In this document: positions 18,251 to 26,763 of the stretch, piece after piece
How positions within the stretch are numbered: position 1 is the first letter of the stretch
How the letters are laid out: the number at the start of each line of letters is the position of its first letter
Assembly (NCBI GenBank): GCA_035399845.1
Contig: DAOPJV010000020.1
Location: 1-64,000 of the forward strand
Reading direction: 5' to 3'
Length of the DNA stretch: 64,000 bases
Source: ECT2AJA-110-A sp035399845
Lineage (GTDB): Bacteria; Planctomycetota; Phycisphaerae; UBA1845; UTPLA1
Translations under genes and position numbers: made by a program
The notes under the pieces: generated by a model
The model's database searches: none
The model's input: only the letters and a program-made list of their open reading frames with translations
Told to the model about the DNA's origin: nothing

Positions 18251-20107
18251 TCAGTACTTCGTCACGACGCCGTTGATCTGCGCATCGGATATGCCGAGCT
18301 TCTGGGCCATCCGGAGGTACTTCCAGCCCTCTGACTGTCGACCCAGCTCAAAGTTGGCGACAGCCAGGTCAAACGGCACGCGCGCCCGATTGGCCGGCGG
18401 GATCCGTTCAATATCGGGCAGGAGCTTCTCGTAACAATCGATCACGCCCCGCCAGTCCTTGTCGTCCTGCAGGACGATGCCAAGCTGGAATCGCGCGAGG
18501 GCCAGGCCAATCCTCGTCTTGTCTCGATCCTCCGCCAGAATCTGATTGATCGACGCGGCGGCCTTCTCAAAGCTCGTCACGGCCTCCCGCCACTCATCGA
18601 GCCGCAGCATGGCGATGCCCAGATTGCTGTACGCGAACGCAAAGTCCGGCTTCAGGTCAATGGCGCGCTGCAGATGATCCGCGCCGTTCGCGTAGTCGCC
18701 TTCGCTCAGCAGCGCAACCCCAAGACCGCAGTGGGCGTGCGGCGACTTCGGATCGATTCGCAGAGCGTGTGACCAGAGCGTCTTTGAATCACGCCAGGCC
18801 GCAGTGTAGGCGCGGCTCATTCGGATCAGCGACAGCGACGCGACGATGACCGCCAGCGACAGACCGATGACGCGCATCCGGCGCAGGCTGGCGGGTCCGC
18901 CAGTCAGGAGCCGGTAGAAGCCAGCGGCGACAAGCGCCGCCAGTGGAATACTCGCCATGTAGGAATAGCGATCCGCGCCGAGCTGCTGCGATATCTGGAC
19001 GATCCCGAGATTCGGAAGCGCGATCACGAAATAGGCGGCGAATGCCGCCGCGATCGGCGCCATTCGGCGGCCCATCGCAATCAACGCAATGACACCGACG
19101 ACAATGAACACAACCGCCCCGCCGAATCGCGGATCCAGGATGCGGATGGAAGCCGGCAATTCGTAAAACGGACTGAGACCTGTCGGCGCAATCGTCCGGG
19201 CAAGATAGAAGACGAGACCGTAGCAGGATTGCAGGATCCGATCGCCGAGACCCAGCCCGACAAGATCCGCGCCAGGTTGCCAGACTTCCTTCGAGGCCGA
19301 CGCGTGATGCGCGATCCGCCACGCCACGACAAAGAACGGCGCCTTCTCAACAAGCAGCCGCATGGCGCGGCGGCCGATCGCTTCGTTCCGTCGCGACAGG
19401 CGTTTCAGCGGATACACGTCCGCAATCAGCAGGACCGCGGGCAGTGTGATCGCGACCGCCTTCAGCAGCACGGCGACACAATAGAGGACGAACGTCAGCC
19501 CCAGCGCCCCGCGCGCCGTCGATCCGTCGTCGCGTTTCGCCTGGCCACGCAGATAGACGATGACGCCGAGCATCGCAAAGAAGATGCTCGGTAAATAGGG
19601 CTGGCTGGAGATCCACACGGCGGGTTCCGTGCGCAGTGGATGGACCGCGAAGAGGAGCGCAACGACGCCGGCGGCGAAGACGATCAGCCGATCATCGCGC
19701 GTCGCCGCGTCTCGAAATGAAACGCGCAACACGACCACGATCAGCGCGAACAGCGCGAGCGCGTCGGCCGTATGGAAGGCGAGGCTGAATGCGTGATACA
19801 CGCCCGGTCGAGGAACCCCCGACTCATCCACGCCCGCCATCAGATGTTCGACGCCGAGTAGCGCCCAGGCCGCCGGTTGCCAGACACCGACGTGGTAGGT
19901 GTTCCACGCCCAGTGAAAGTTATCGGACGAAAGTCCGCGGTAGTGCGGATTCGTGACGAAGTTGCGATCGTCATCCCAGTTGGTGAAGCCGGCGCTCAGC
20001 GCGGGCCAGAACGCCAGCATGGCGCCCGCGACGATCAGCGCGCCCAGCGCGAGAACGATCGGCGTGACGCGCGGCGGGTTCGGTTGGGAGTTCGAGTCGC
20101 GAGCCAT
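18251..20107 (-). CDS. TMTC-like membrane protein with C-terminal TPRs (second copy)
   Basis: 618 aa with the same architecture as the protein at 2766-4733. A signal-anchor and about ten hydrophobic segments come first, then three to four TPR units (about 435-600, 'SPHAHCGLGVALLSEGDYANGADHL...' and 'FAYSNLGIAMLRLDEW'). The clan motif is present in the weaker form FAVHPLRTEPAVWISSQ. A glycosyltransferase-like role at the membrane is inferred from the clan only. Stand-alone transcription unit. Confidence 0.78.
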   Translation of the reverse strand: MARDSNSQPNPPRVTPIVLALGALIVAGAMLAFWPALSAGFTNWDDDRNFVTNPHYRGLSSDNFHWAWNTYHVGVWQPAAWALLGVEHLMAGVDESGVPRPGVYHAFSLAFHTADALALFALIVVVLRVSFRDAATRDDRLIVFAAGVVALLFAVHPLRTEPAVWISSQPYLPSIFFAMLGVIVYLRGQAKRDDGSTARGALGLTFVLYCVAVLLKAVAITLPAVLLIADVYPLKRLSRRNEAIGRRAMRLLVEKAPFFVVAWRIAHHASASKEVWQPGADLVGLGLGDRILQSCYGLVFYLARTIAPTGLSPFYELPASIRILDPRFGGAVVFIVVGVIALIAMGRRMAPIAAAFAAYFVIALPNLGIVQISQQLGADRYSYMASIPLAALVAAGFYRLLTGGPASLRRMRVIGLSLAVIVASLSLIRMSRAYTAAWRDSKTLWSHALRIDPKSPHAHCGLGVALLSEGDYANGADHLQRAIDLKPDFAFAYSNLGIAMLRLDEWREAVTSFEKAAASINQILAEDRDKTRIGLALARFQLGIVLQDDKDWRGVIDCYEKLLPDIERIPPANRARVPFDLAVANFELGRQSEGWKYLRMAQKLGISDAQINGVVTKY

Positions 20108-20499
20108 TCGTTATGGGTCCAGTCAGGCGGGATCGGATGATAGCATCGATTCGCATCATCGGGCGTCGTACCGCGTGGCTTTTGATGACGGCCCGCCGCA
20201 GCGTTGTCGCCATCACGCATCACAACGCTCAAATGAGGCGTTCTATCGCAACCCCGTTGCACAGACACAACACGTCGTTATGACCGGCCCGACCCTTTGG
20301 AGAGAAGCCCATGTGGCAGGTGATTCTTAAACTACTGGAACTGCACAACTTAGCAAAATCTCAGCAACCCTCGACGCCAACTGGCACGCCCCATGCACTT
20401 ACCCACCAGCGTCGGCAACGCAGCCGACCCTGCTACGGGATGCAACCTGCCGGCAGTGAGAACGCACAACCACGGACCACCGACCGGAGGGGTAAGTCG
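20108..20499. other. intergenic region, possible promoter and leader
   Basis: No gene is supported here. A 7-bp inverted repeat (GCGTTGT at 20201-20207, ACAACGC at 20222-20228) lies upstream of a plausible plus-strand promoter: TTGCAC at 20257-20262, 16 bp, TATGAC at 20279-20284. An in-frame ATG at 20311 (GGAGAG six bases upstream) could extend the coiled-coil protein by 63 residues. That extension has non-coding-like composition, so I treat it as leader. Confidence 0.4.
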
Positions 20500-20763
20500 A
20501 TGGATGAAAACACGTTCCAGAAGAAGCTGGCCGAACTCGTCAAGGAAATCGGCAACCTTCCGGATGAGGATCGCGAGAAGCTCGAAGCGCTCGCGACGCA
20601 GACGAAAGAACGACACGCCAAGCTGCGTCAGACTGTGACGAGCCTCCAGGAATCGCTCGACTATCTCCGCCTCAGCGTCAAGTACCTGCTCTTCGATCTC
20701 GAAGCGACGCGCCGTGAAAACGGCTATCTTCGAAAAATGCTCGAAGAGCAGTCCGACGGCTGA
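20500..20763 (+). CDS. small coiled-coil protein of unknown function
   Basis: 87 aa, almost entirely helical and highly charged. The C-terminal half has heptads (QTVTSLQESLDYLRLSVKYLLFDLEATRRENGYLRKML). ATG 20500 follows GGAGGGG at seven-base spacing. No membrane segment or known domain. Followed by a strong terminator, so it is expressed as a small monocistronic unit, compatible with an abundant structural or adaptor protein. Confidence 0.75.
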   Translation: MDENTFQKKLAELVKEIGNLPDEDREKLEALATQTKERHAKLRQTVTSLQESLDYLRLSVKYLLFDLEATRRENGYLRKMLEEQSDG

Positions 20764-20839
20764 TCGGACCCGAAATACAAAGACCCTGACTGCTCCTTTC
20801 CACTGCTCCACACTTGCGACACCACTACCTACCCTTGGC

Positions 20840-20870
20840 AAGGGGCCGCCGGCGTCCGGCGGCCCTTTGT
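20840..20870 (+). terminator. rho-independent-like terminator
   Basis: A 10-bp GC stem (20843-20852 with 20856-20865, GGGCCGCCGG/CCGGCGGCCC) with loop CGT, flanked by AAG and TTTGT. The T-run is short. Confidence 0.7.
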
Positions 20871-21033
20871 CATGCGCGCCGAGACAACGTGCGTCCCATT
20901 CGGCCGCAATATAACGCGCTGCGCGTCACCTTGGCGCACCGCCGGGCGTGCGTCATATTACCCCTATTCCCGGCTCCTCTGCCCCAATCGGCGCGGGCGC
21001 GGCGTTCATGAACCCGAAGCGATCGACAACACT

Positions 21034-22182
21034 ATGAGCTTACCCCCAACGAGGATTCTCTTGGCCAAGATCGGACTCGACGGACACGACAGAGGTGTCA
21101 AAGTCCTTGCGCGCGGTCTTCGCGACGCCGGAATGGAAGTCATCTATACCGGTCTCTGGCAGACGCCGGCCGCCGCCGCGAAAGCCGCCATCGAGGAAGA
21201 TGTGGACGTTCTCGGCGCCAGCTTTCACAGCGCGGCGCACATGACGCTGGTTCCCGTTCTCAAGAATGAACTGGCCAGGCAGGGCCGCCCCGACATTCCC
21301 GTCGCGATCGGCGGCATCATCCCGCATGACGACGTTCAGCCGATGAAGGACGCCGGCTGTGATCTCGTCTTCGAGACGGAAGTCTCGATGGCGACGATCG
21401 TCTCCGAAATCAACGCCCTCGCGGCGAAATCGCACGAGCGCCGCGCCGACTGCGCCGGCAATGGCCGGCTCGCCGGCTGGCTCGAAGCGCTGCCGACGGG
21501 CAATCGCGCCGCGCTGGGTCAGTTGCTGACGTGGGTTGAGAACGGGGCGTCCTCCGATGACGTCGCCTCGAAACTCCCCGCTGTCGGCAAGGCGCCCGTC
21601 ATCGCCGGCTTCACGGGCGCGCCGGGCGTCGGCAAGAGCACGCTGATCGGGCGCGTCATCAAGGAACTGCGAAATCGCGACAAGACCGTCGCTGTCCTCG
21701 CCGTCGACCCCGTCAGCCCGATCACGGGCGGCGCGTTGCTCGGCGATCGGGCGCGCATGACAATGGTCGCGGCCGATGAAGGCGTGTTCCTTCGATCGTC
21801 GGCCAGTCGCGGTGAACTGGGCGGTCTTGCCCCCACGACGGGCGCGATGATCGAAGTCATGAAACGCTCGGGCGTCGATGTGCTGCTGATCGAGACCGTC
21901 GGCGCGGGCCAGAATGACTTTACCGTCCGCCAGTGGGCCTCGCCGCTCGTCCTGCTGATGATGCCGGGCGCCGGCGATGATCTTCAGCTGGAGAAGGCGG
22001 GCATCATCGAAGTCGCGGAAGTGTTCGTCATCAACAAGGCGGACCTGCCGGGCGCAGGCAAGCTGGAGGCCCAGATCCGCGAAACGCTCGGAAGCGATCG
22101 CGAGATCGTGCAGACCGTCGCCTCGCACGGCGAAGGCATCGACAAGCTGGTCGACGCGATCATCGGATTCAAGAAGGGGTAA
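21034..22182 (+). CDS. acyl-CoA mutase B12-binding subunit fused to MeaB/ArgK-type GTPase
   Basis: 382 aa. Residues 1-135 are a methylmalonyl-CoA mutase-type cobalamin-binding domain with the base-off motif KIGLDGHDRGVKVL (DxHxxG) and 'GASFHSAAHMTL'. Residues about 150-382 are a G3E-family P-loop GTPase like MeaB. Its Walker A is GAPGVGKSTLIG, switch and base motifs are AVDPVSPITGGALLGDR, ETVGAGQ and NKADLPGAG. MeaB loads and protects AdoCbl in the mutase. The usual MeaB C-terminal dimerisation arm is missing. The order B12-domain then G-domain matches the N-terminal half of IcmF, but the catalytic mutase domain is absent here and must be encoded elsewhere. ATG 21034 chosen; upstream codons do not resemble protein. 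Confidence 0.88.
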   Translation: MSLPPTRILLAKIGLDGHDRGVKVLARGLRDAGMEVIYTGLWQTPAAAAKAAIEEDVDVLGASFHSAAHMTLVPVLKNELARQGRPDIPVAIGGIIPHDDVQPMKDAGCDLVFETEVSMATIVSEINALAAKSHERRADCAGNGRLAGWLEALPTGNRAALGQLLTWVENGASSDDVASKLPAVGKAPVIAGFTGAPGVGKSTLIGRVIKELRNRDKTVAVLAVDPVSPITGGALLGDRARMTMVAADEGVFLRSSASRGELGGLAPTTGAMIEVMKRSGVDVLLIETVGAGQNDFTVRQWASPLVLLMMPGAGDDLQLEKAGIIEVAEVFVINKADLPGAGKLEAQIRETLGSDREIVQTVASHGEGIDKLVDAIIGFKKG

Positions 22183-22247
22183 GTTCCAGGCCGACGCCAC
22201 GAGGGGCGTGAACGCAGACGTCATCAGAATCGCCTGTCAGAGACACA

Positions 22248-22267
22248 GCCATTCGTATGCGAATGGC
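22248..22267. repeat. short perfect hairpin
   Basis: GCCATTCG-TATG-CGAATGGC, an 8-bp perfect stem with a four-base loop in the 162-bp spacer between the mutase/GTPase fusion and etfB. A member of the scattered intergenic hairpin set. Confidence 0.7.
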
Positions 22268-22344
22268 GCCGTCAGACGAAGAACGATGCAACGCCCTCGA
22301 TCGGCCTGCGGGATAGTTCAAGAACGCAACGCGAAAGCACAACC

Positions 22345-23136
22345 ATGAAGATTCTCTCTCTCGTTAAGCACGTTCCGGAATCCACTGCCAGGATCAACGT
22401 TCAGCCCGATGGTTCGGGAATTGACCCGAAGGGCGTCAAGTTCGTGATGAACCCCTTCTGCGAATTCGCCGTTGAGGCCGCCCTCCAGTTCAAGGAGAAG
22501 AACAGCGGCGCCGGCGCCGAGATCACGGCCCTCACGCTGGGCCCCGACTCGTCCGTGGACGCCCTGCGCACGGCCTACGCCATGGGCGCCGACAACGCGA
22601 TTCATCTCAACGATCCGTCCTTCGAGAAGGCGGACGATCTCGCCGTCGCGCGCATCATCGCCGCCGCGATCAAGGATGGCGGCTACCAGGTGATCTTCGC
22701 CGGTAAGCACGCGATCGACTATGACCGCGGACAGGTCGGCGCCGCGCTGGCCGAATGCCTGGGCATTCCGCACGTCGGCGCCGTTACGGACATCGAGTGG
22801 GCCGCCGATTTCAAAAGCGCGACGGCCAGGCGGCGCGTCGAAGGCGCCGAGGAAATCGTCGAAGTGCAGCTGCCCGCCGTCTTCACGATCGAGAAGGGCT
22901 ACGTCGAAGCGCGATACCCCTCGCTTCCGGGTCTGATGAAGGCCAAGAAGAAGCCGATCGACACGAAGGACGCCGCGGCCCTGGGCCTCTCGGCCGACGA
23001 CGTGAAGGGCGCCACGGAGATGTACGGTTTCGCCCCGCCCCCCGCGCGCCCCGAAGGCCGCAAGCTGGAAGGCGAGCCCGAACAACAGGTCGCCGAACTC
23101 GTCCGCATCCTCCGCGAAGAAGAGAAGATGCTGTAG
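22345..23136 (+). CDS. etfB: electron transfer flavoprotein beta subunit
   Basis: 263 aa, the family's normal length. EtfB binds AMP and, with EtfA/FAD, shuttles electrons from acyl-CoA dehydrogenases to the quinone pool. Visible: KILSLVKHVPES at the N-terminus, the 'VMNPFCEFAVEAAL' segment, 'GKHAIDYDRGQVG' (adenine-nucleotide site), and 'LPGLMKAKKKPI' near the C-terminus. Unusually, no etfA follows. The gene is succeeded by hairpin repeats, so the alpha subunit is elsewhere or was separated by the island at 23.1-27.4 kb. Next to an acyl-CoA mutase component, it fits amino acid/odd-chain acyl-CoA oxidation. Confidence 0.93.
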   Translation: MKILSLVKHVPESTARINVQPDGSGIDPKGVKFVMNPFCEFAVEAALQFKEKNSGAGAEITALTLGPDSSVDALRTAYAMGADNAIHLNDPSFEKADDLAVARIIAAAIKDGGYQVIFAGKHAIDYDRGQVGAALAECLGIPHVGAVTDIEWAADFKSATARRRVEGAEEIVEVQLPAVFTIEKGYVEARYPSLPGLMKAKKKPIDTKDAAALGLSADDVKGATEMYGFAPPPARPEGRKLEGEPEQQVAELVRILREEEKML

Positions 23137-23488
23137 GACGGCGGGGTTCGTACCTGAGTTGGGCGCCATGCTTGCCCTCAAAGGCAAGCATGTGGATGCG
23201 AGACGACGTCGGTCACCCTGCCGACGCCCAACGTCGGCAGGCGTCACGTCAAGAAGAACGGGGCCACTGCTCTCAAGCAGTGCGATACGCCGAGTGCGCA
23301 CGGGAAGGGGATCCAGGATTCAAGGGATCAAGGACTCGAGTGCAGTCCTAAGGCCGGGCCTACGGCCTGCTAGAGGGTCAAACGGAAGTCACTGGCTAAA
23401 GACCGCGATTGGCAGGTTTGAGTTCGAGCTATCTCTCGTTTCGTAGCGGTTGTGCCCTTTCGAGGCCGTGGTTGTTCCGGGAGCCGAT
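23137..23488. repeat. hairpin-repeat-rich intergenic region
   Basis: No gene. Four perfect hairpins: 23167-23192 (CATGCTTGCC-CTCAAA-GGCAAGCATG), 23219-23239 (TGCCGACG-CCCAA-CGTCGGCA), 23265-23282 (CACTGCT-CTCA-AGCAGTG) and 23351-23368 (AGGCCG-GGCCTA-CGGCCT). The first three share a C(T/C)CAA-type loop on the same strand although their stems are unrelated. This is the left part of the accessory island that ends at gatA. Confidence 0.85.
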
Positions 23489-23896
23489 ATGTCAAGACTG
23501 ACCGAGGCCGACTTGATCTGGAATCGAGCGTGTGGTGATGACAAACTACGCGACTTGCCTGGAGATCGCGCCCTTGCAGACCTACTTATTGCCCATGGTC
23601 TCGCGATGAACGGTGGCGTGTTGCATGCGGTAGAGTGCATGACGGCAGAACAACTTTCCGACGCGGATTCCGGATATCGATATTTCGGACTTGATGGCAT
23701 CGCGTCGTTGCTGACTCGGGCGCAGCGAATCTTGGAGTTGGGAGAGGACCTCGAAGCCCGTGAAGACCAACTGGATGCGGAATACGTTGAGTTGATTCCC
23801 ACAGATACTGAGCTAGGTCAGCGTTTCGAGGCCCGATTCAAGACCCACAGATCGGACTTTGCGCCGCTGCGGGCAATAGATGGGGACGGCGGATGA
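23489..23896 (+). CDS. hypothetical protein, atypical codon usage
   Basis: 135 aa, soluble, acidic, mostly helical, with 'HGLAMNGGVLHAVE' and 'GYRYFGLDGIASLLTRAQRIL' blocks. They loosely resemble small DUF4375/DMP19-like or immunity-type proteins, but I cannot assign a family. ATG 23489 has GGGAG five bases upstream. Codon use is less GC-biased than its neighbours (CTA, TTA, CTT leucines and ATT are frequent), and it lies inside a repeat island, suggesting acquisition by transfer. Confidence 0.6.
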   Translation: MSRLTEADLIWNRACGDDKLRDLPGDRALADLLIAHGLAMNGGVLHAVECMTAEQLSDADSGYRYFGLDGIASLLTRAQRILELGEDLEAREDQLDAEYVELIPTDTELGQRFEARFKTHRSDFAPLRAIDGDGG

Positions 23897-24233
23897 CAAG
23901 GCGATGTTCGCGGTGTCGCCCGTCGCGGTTCGGTGCCCTACCGAACTGCGTAAGGGAACAGGCCAGCGGAGTTGGAATGCCGGGCGTCACGCCGAGACCC
24001 AACGTCGGCATGCTGAAATCGAACAGGCGCAACTCCCGGGCCCCTCTATTCGCAAACCACCTATTCAGGTGATCCCATGGCCGGCTCAACCTGCAGAACA
24101 AGATGCGCGCGTCACGCCCAGCGACGCGCGCTCGACTCCCCGACAGTCGCGGTTCGGAACGGATGCGCCATTCCGGCGTTGACCGGCTCGATCGGGATCA
24201 TTTCAGCTTTCAGCATTTCGGCTTTCAGCTTTC
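23897..24233. other. intergenic island DNA with decayed hairpin
   Basis: No gene. At 23990-24010 lies a degenerate copy of the TGCCGACG-CCCAA-CGTCGGCA hairpin with three changes in its left arm. The 3' part (about 24203-24233) is a direct duplicate of DNA downstream of gatA, including an imperfect repeat of TTTCAGC. Confidence 0.6.
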
Positions 24234-24480
24234 CTACGCGCAAATGCCCGGCCGCTTCTCATGGAAATCCGTCGCCCCCTGAAAGTGATGCGCGATCTGA
24301 AGCAGCCGCCCTTCATCGAAGTGCTTGCCCATCAGCTGCAAACCAATCGGCAAACCGTCGGTCGTGTGGCCACACGGAATGCTCAGCGCCGGAATGCCCG
24401 CGAGGTTCGCGGCGCAGTTGTAGATGGCCGTCAGGTACATCTCCAACGGGCTGTGCGACTTCTCGCCGAACTTGAACGCT
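24234..24480 (-). pseudogene. gatA 3' fragment (last 81 codons)
   Basis: A reading frame of 81 codons plus stop (starting AFKFGEKSHS, ending FHEKRPGICA) matches the C-terminus of the complete GatA encoded at 27361-28764, differing at 8 residues. By hand alignment about 40 of roughly 246 nucleotides differ, so most changes are synonymous. Homology continues about 30 bp past the stop codon. It stops abruptly at 24480, where a hairpin repeat (24490-24515) begins. It lacks all amidase catalytic residues, so cannot be functional as an amidotransferase. Both copies lie in the same orientation and flank the alpha-galactosidase gene. Confidence 0.88.
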
Positions 24481-24489
24481 GACGGGTGG

Positions 24490-24632
24490 CATGCTCCCCC
24501 TCCAAGGGGAGCATGGGGCGGCGGACGTGAACGCCGGACTGCTTTGTCGACAACAGGCGGCGAATTCGGAATCACATCGCGGCAATTGAGCCACACGCGA
24601 CTTCTACATGCTTGCCTTTGGGGGCAAGCATG
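24490..24632. repeat. two hairpin repeats upstream of the alpha-galactosidase gene
   Basis: 24490-24515 is CATGCTCCCC-CTCCAA-GGGGAGCATG and 24607-24632 is CATGCTTGCC-TTTGGG-GGCAAGCATG (loop CCCAAA on the other strand). Both are 10-bp perfect stems preceded or followed by GGTGG/CCACC. The first sits at the junction of the gatA fragment. Confidence 0.85.
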
Positions 24633-24750
24633 CCACCCCAATTGGAGGGCCTTCGGCGCAGGCTCTGTGGCGCCGCGCGCAATCGTGTTTTCCTCATCGA
24701 ATCGGTATGATCTGACTTGACATTTCAATTCACCATGAGGAGTGAAGCGT

Positions 24751-26736
24751 ATGCGCCCCCCCACCATCCATCATCGTATTCCGCTCGTCTGCGCGTTCTC
24801 AACGCTCATTATTGTCTGCGCCGTCATCGCCGACGAGCCGACGCCGCAGGATACACGCGCGTCAACGAACGTCATTCGCCTCGAATCCCTCAACCTCGAC
24901 CTGATCCAGCAGGACTGGGGCCGGCCCGGCGCAGCGAAGTCCATCGACGGGGCGCCGCTCGCGATCGCCGGCAAGACCTACGATCACGGTCTCGGCACGC
25001 ACGCCTACAGCGAGATGAACATCGAGCTGTTCGGCGACGCGAAGCGCTTCACGGCCTATGTCGGACTGGACGACGAAGTGCAGTGCGATGGCGCCATCGT
25101 CTTCGTCGTGATCGTCGATGACAAAGACGCATGGCGATCACCCGTCATGAAGAAAGGCGACGCGGCGAAAGCGCTCTCGATTGACCTCACAGGCGCAAAG
25201 ACACTCTCGCTCATCGTCGAGGACGCGGACAACGGCATCGACTGCGATCACGCCGACTGGGCCAACGCTGTCATCGAACTGGCGCCGGGAGCGAAACGCC
25301 GCCCGGAGACCGTCAGCGCGCCAACGGCGCCCGATCCCATCATCGCCATGAGCGCCGGCGAGAAACCCTGCATCAATCCGCCCTGCATCACGGGCGCGAC
25401 GCCCGGCCGAGCCTTCCTCTTCCGCATCCCGACGACCGGCGAACGACCCATCACATTCTCGGCGGAAAATCTGCCCGACGGCGTCACGCTGGACAGGACC
25501 ACGGGCATCCTTTCGGGTTCCTTGCGGAAGGATGGCGAAACGAAGGTTCGTATCACGGCGAAAAACGCGCACGGCGAATTCGAATCCACGCTGACGATCG
25601 TCGGCGGCAAACACAAGCTGGCGCTCACCCCGCCGATGGGCTGGAACTCCTGGAACGTCTGGGGAACGAGCATCGACGACGCCAGGGTCCGCGCCGCCGC
25701 CGACTGGATGGTCAGGTCCGGTCTCGCCGACTGCGGCTATCAGTACATCAACATCGACGACGGCTGGGAGGCGGATCGCGATCGCCTCGGGCGCATCCTG
25801 ACCAATGAGAAATTCCCCGACATGAAGGCTCTCGCCGACTACGTCCACAGCAAAGGCCTCAAGCTCGGCATCTACTCGGGCCCCGGTCCGAAGACCTGCG
25901 CCGGATACGAAGCCAGCTACCAGCACGAACTGCTCGACGCCCAGTCGTACGCCGCCTGGGGCATCGACTATCTCAAGTACGACTGGTGCAGCTATGGCGA
26001 AATCGCGAAGGATGGAAGCCTCGCCGAACTGCGCAAGCCCTACGAGATCATGCAGGAAGCGCTCGACTGCGTCGATCGCGATATTGTCTATTCGCTTTGC
26101 CAGTATGGCATGGGCAATGTGAGCGAATGGGGCGCCGATGTCGGCGGCAATCTCTGGCGAACGACCGGCGACATCACCGATACGTGGCAGAGCCTGGCCT
26201 CGATCGGATTCGGACAGGCGGGCCTCGAACAGCACGCCGGACCAGGCCACTGGAACGATCCCGACATGCTGGTCGTCGGACAGGTCGGCTGGGGACCCAC
26301 GCTGCATCCGACGCGCCTTTCGAAACACGAACAGGTCACGCACATCACGCTCTGGTCGCTGCTGGCGTCGCCGCTGCTCATCGGCTGCGACATGACACAG
26401 CTCGACGACTTCACGCACGCGCTTCTCGCAAACCCGGAAGTGGTCGGCGTGAATCAGGACCCGCTCGGTCGGCAGGCGTCGCGAATCTGGGTGGAAGACC
26501 GACTGGAAATCTGGGCGCGCCCGCTCGCCGACGGCTCGACGGCCGTCGGTCTGTTCAACCGCGGCCGCAAGGCGCACGAGATTCACGTCGATTGGAAACT
26601 GCTGAAGCGGAGTGGACCGCAGAACGTCCGCGATCTCTGGCGACGCGAAAACGCCGGGCAGTTCGAAACGGAATACAAGACAATCGTCCAGCCCCACGGG
26701 GCCACATTGCTGATGATCTACAACACGCGGCAGTAG
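24751..26736 (+). CDS. secreted alpha-galactosidase, GH27, with NPCBM domain
   Basis: 661 aa. ATG 24751 follows GAGGAG at eight-base spacing and opens a signal peptide ending near AVIA. Residues about 45-180 are an NPCBM-type carbohydrate-binding domain ('GKTYDHGLGTHAYSEMNIEL'). About 205-290 is a putative Ig module ('LPDGVTLDRTTGILSG'). From about 295 on comes a GH27 barrel (LTPPMGWNSWNVWG). The nucleophile Asp is in DYLKYDWCSYG. The acid/base Asp lies in the segment with GDITDTW, and WNDPDMLVVG follows. A C-terminal beta domain completes the enzyme. It removes terminal alpha-galactose from oligosaccharides or polymers outside the cytoplasm. It is the only intact gene between the two gatA-derived direct repeats. 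Confidence 0.93.
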   Translation: MRPPTIHHRIPLVCAFSTLIIVCAVIADEPTPQDTRASTNVIRLESLNLDLIQQDWGRPGAAKSIDGAPLAIAGKTYDHGLGTHAYSEMNIELFGDAKRFTAYVGLDDEVQCDGAIVFVVIVDDKDAWRSPVMKKGDAAKALSIDLTGAKTLSLIVEDADNGIDCDHADWANAVIELAPGAKRRPETVSAPTAPDPIIAMSAGEKPCINPPCITGATPGRAFLFRIPTTGERPITFSAENLPDGVTLDRTTGILSGSLRKDGETKVRITAKNAHGEFESTLTIVGGKHKLALTPPMGWNSWNVWGTSIDDARVRAAADWMVRSGLADCGYQYINIDDGWEADRDRLGRILTNEKFPDMKALADYVHSKGLKLGIYSGPGPKTCAGYEASYQHELLDAQSYAAWGIDYLKYDWCSYGEIAKDGSLAELRKPYEIMQEALDCVDRDIVYSLCQYGMGNVSEWGADVGGNLWRTTGDITDTWQSLASIGFGQAGLEQHAGPGHWNDPDMLVVGQVGWGPTLHPTRLSKHEQVTHITLWSLLASPLLIGCDMTQLDDFTHALLANPEVVGVNQDPLGRQASRIWVEDRLEIWARPLADGSTAVGLFNRGRKAHEIHVDWKLLKRSGPQNVRDLWRRENAGQFETEYKTIVQPHGATLLMIYNTRQ

Positions 26737-26763
26737 GGTCCGATGGGCGACCCCTCCGAGTTG

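Noticed and set aside
24481..24767. Reading frame extending upstream of the gatA fragment
   Set aside because: It consists of translated hairpin repeats joined to the fragment; homology to GatA stops sharply at 24480.
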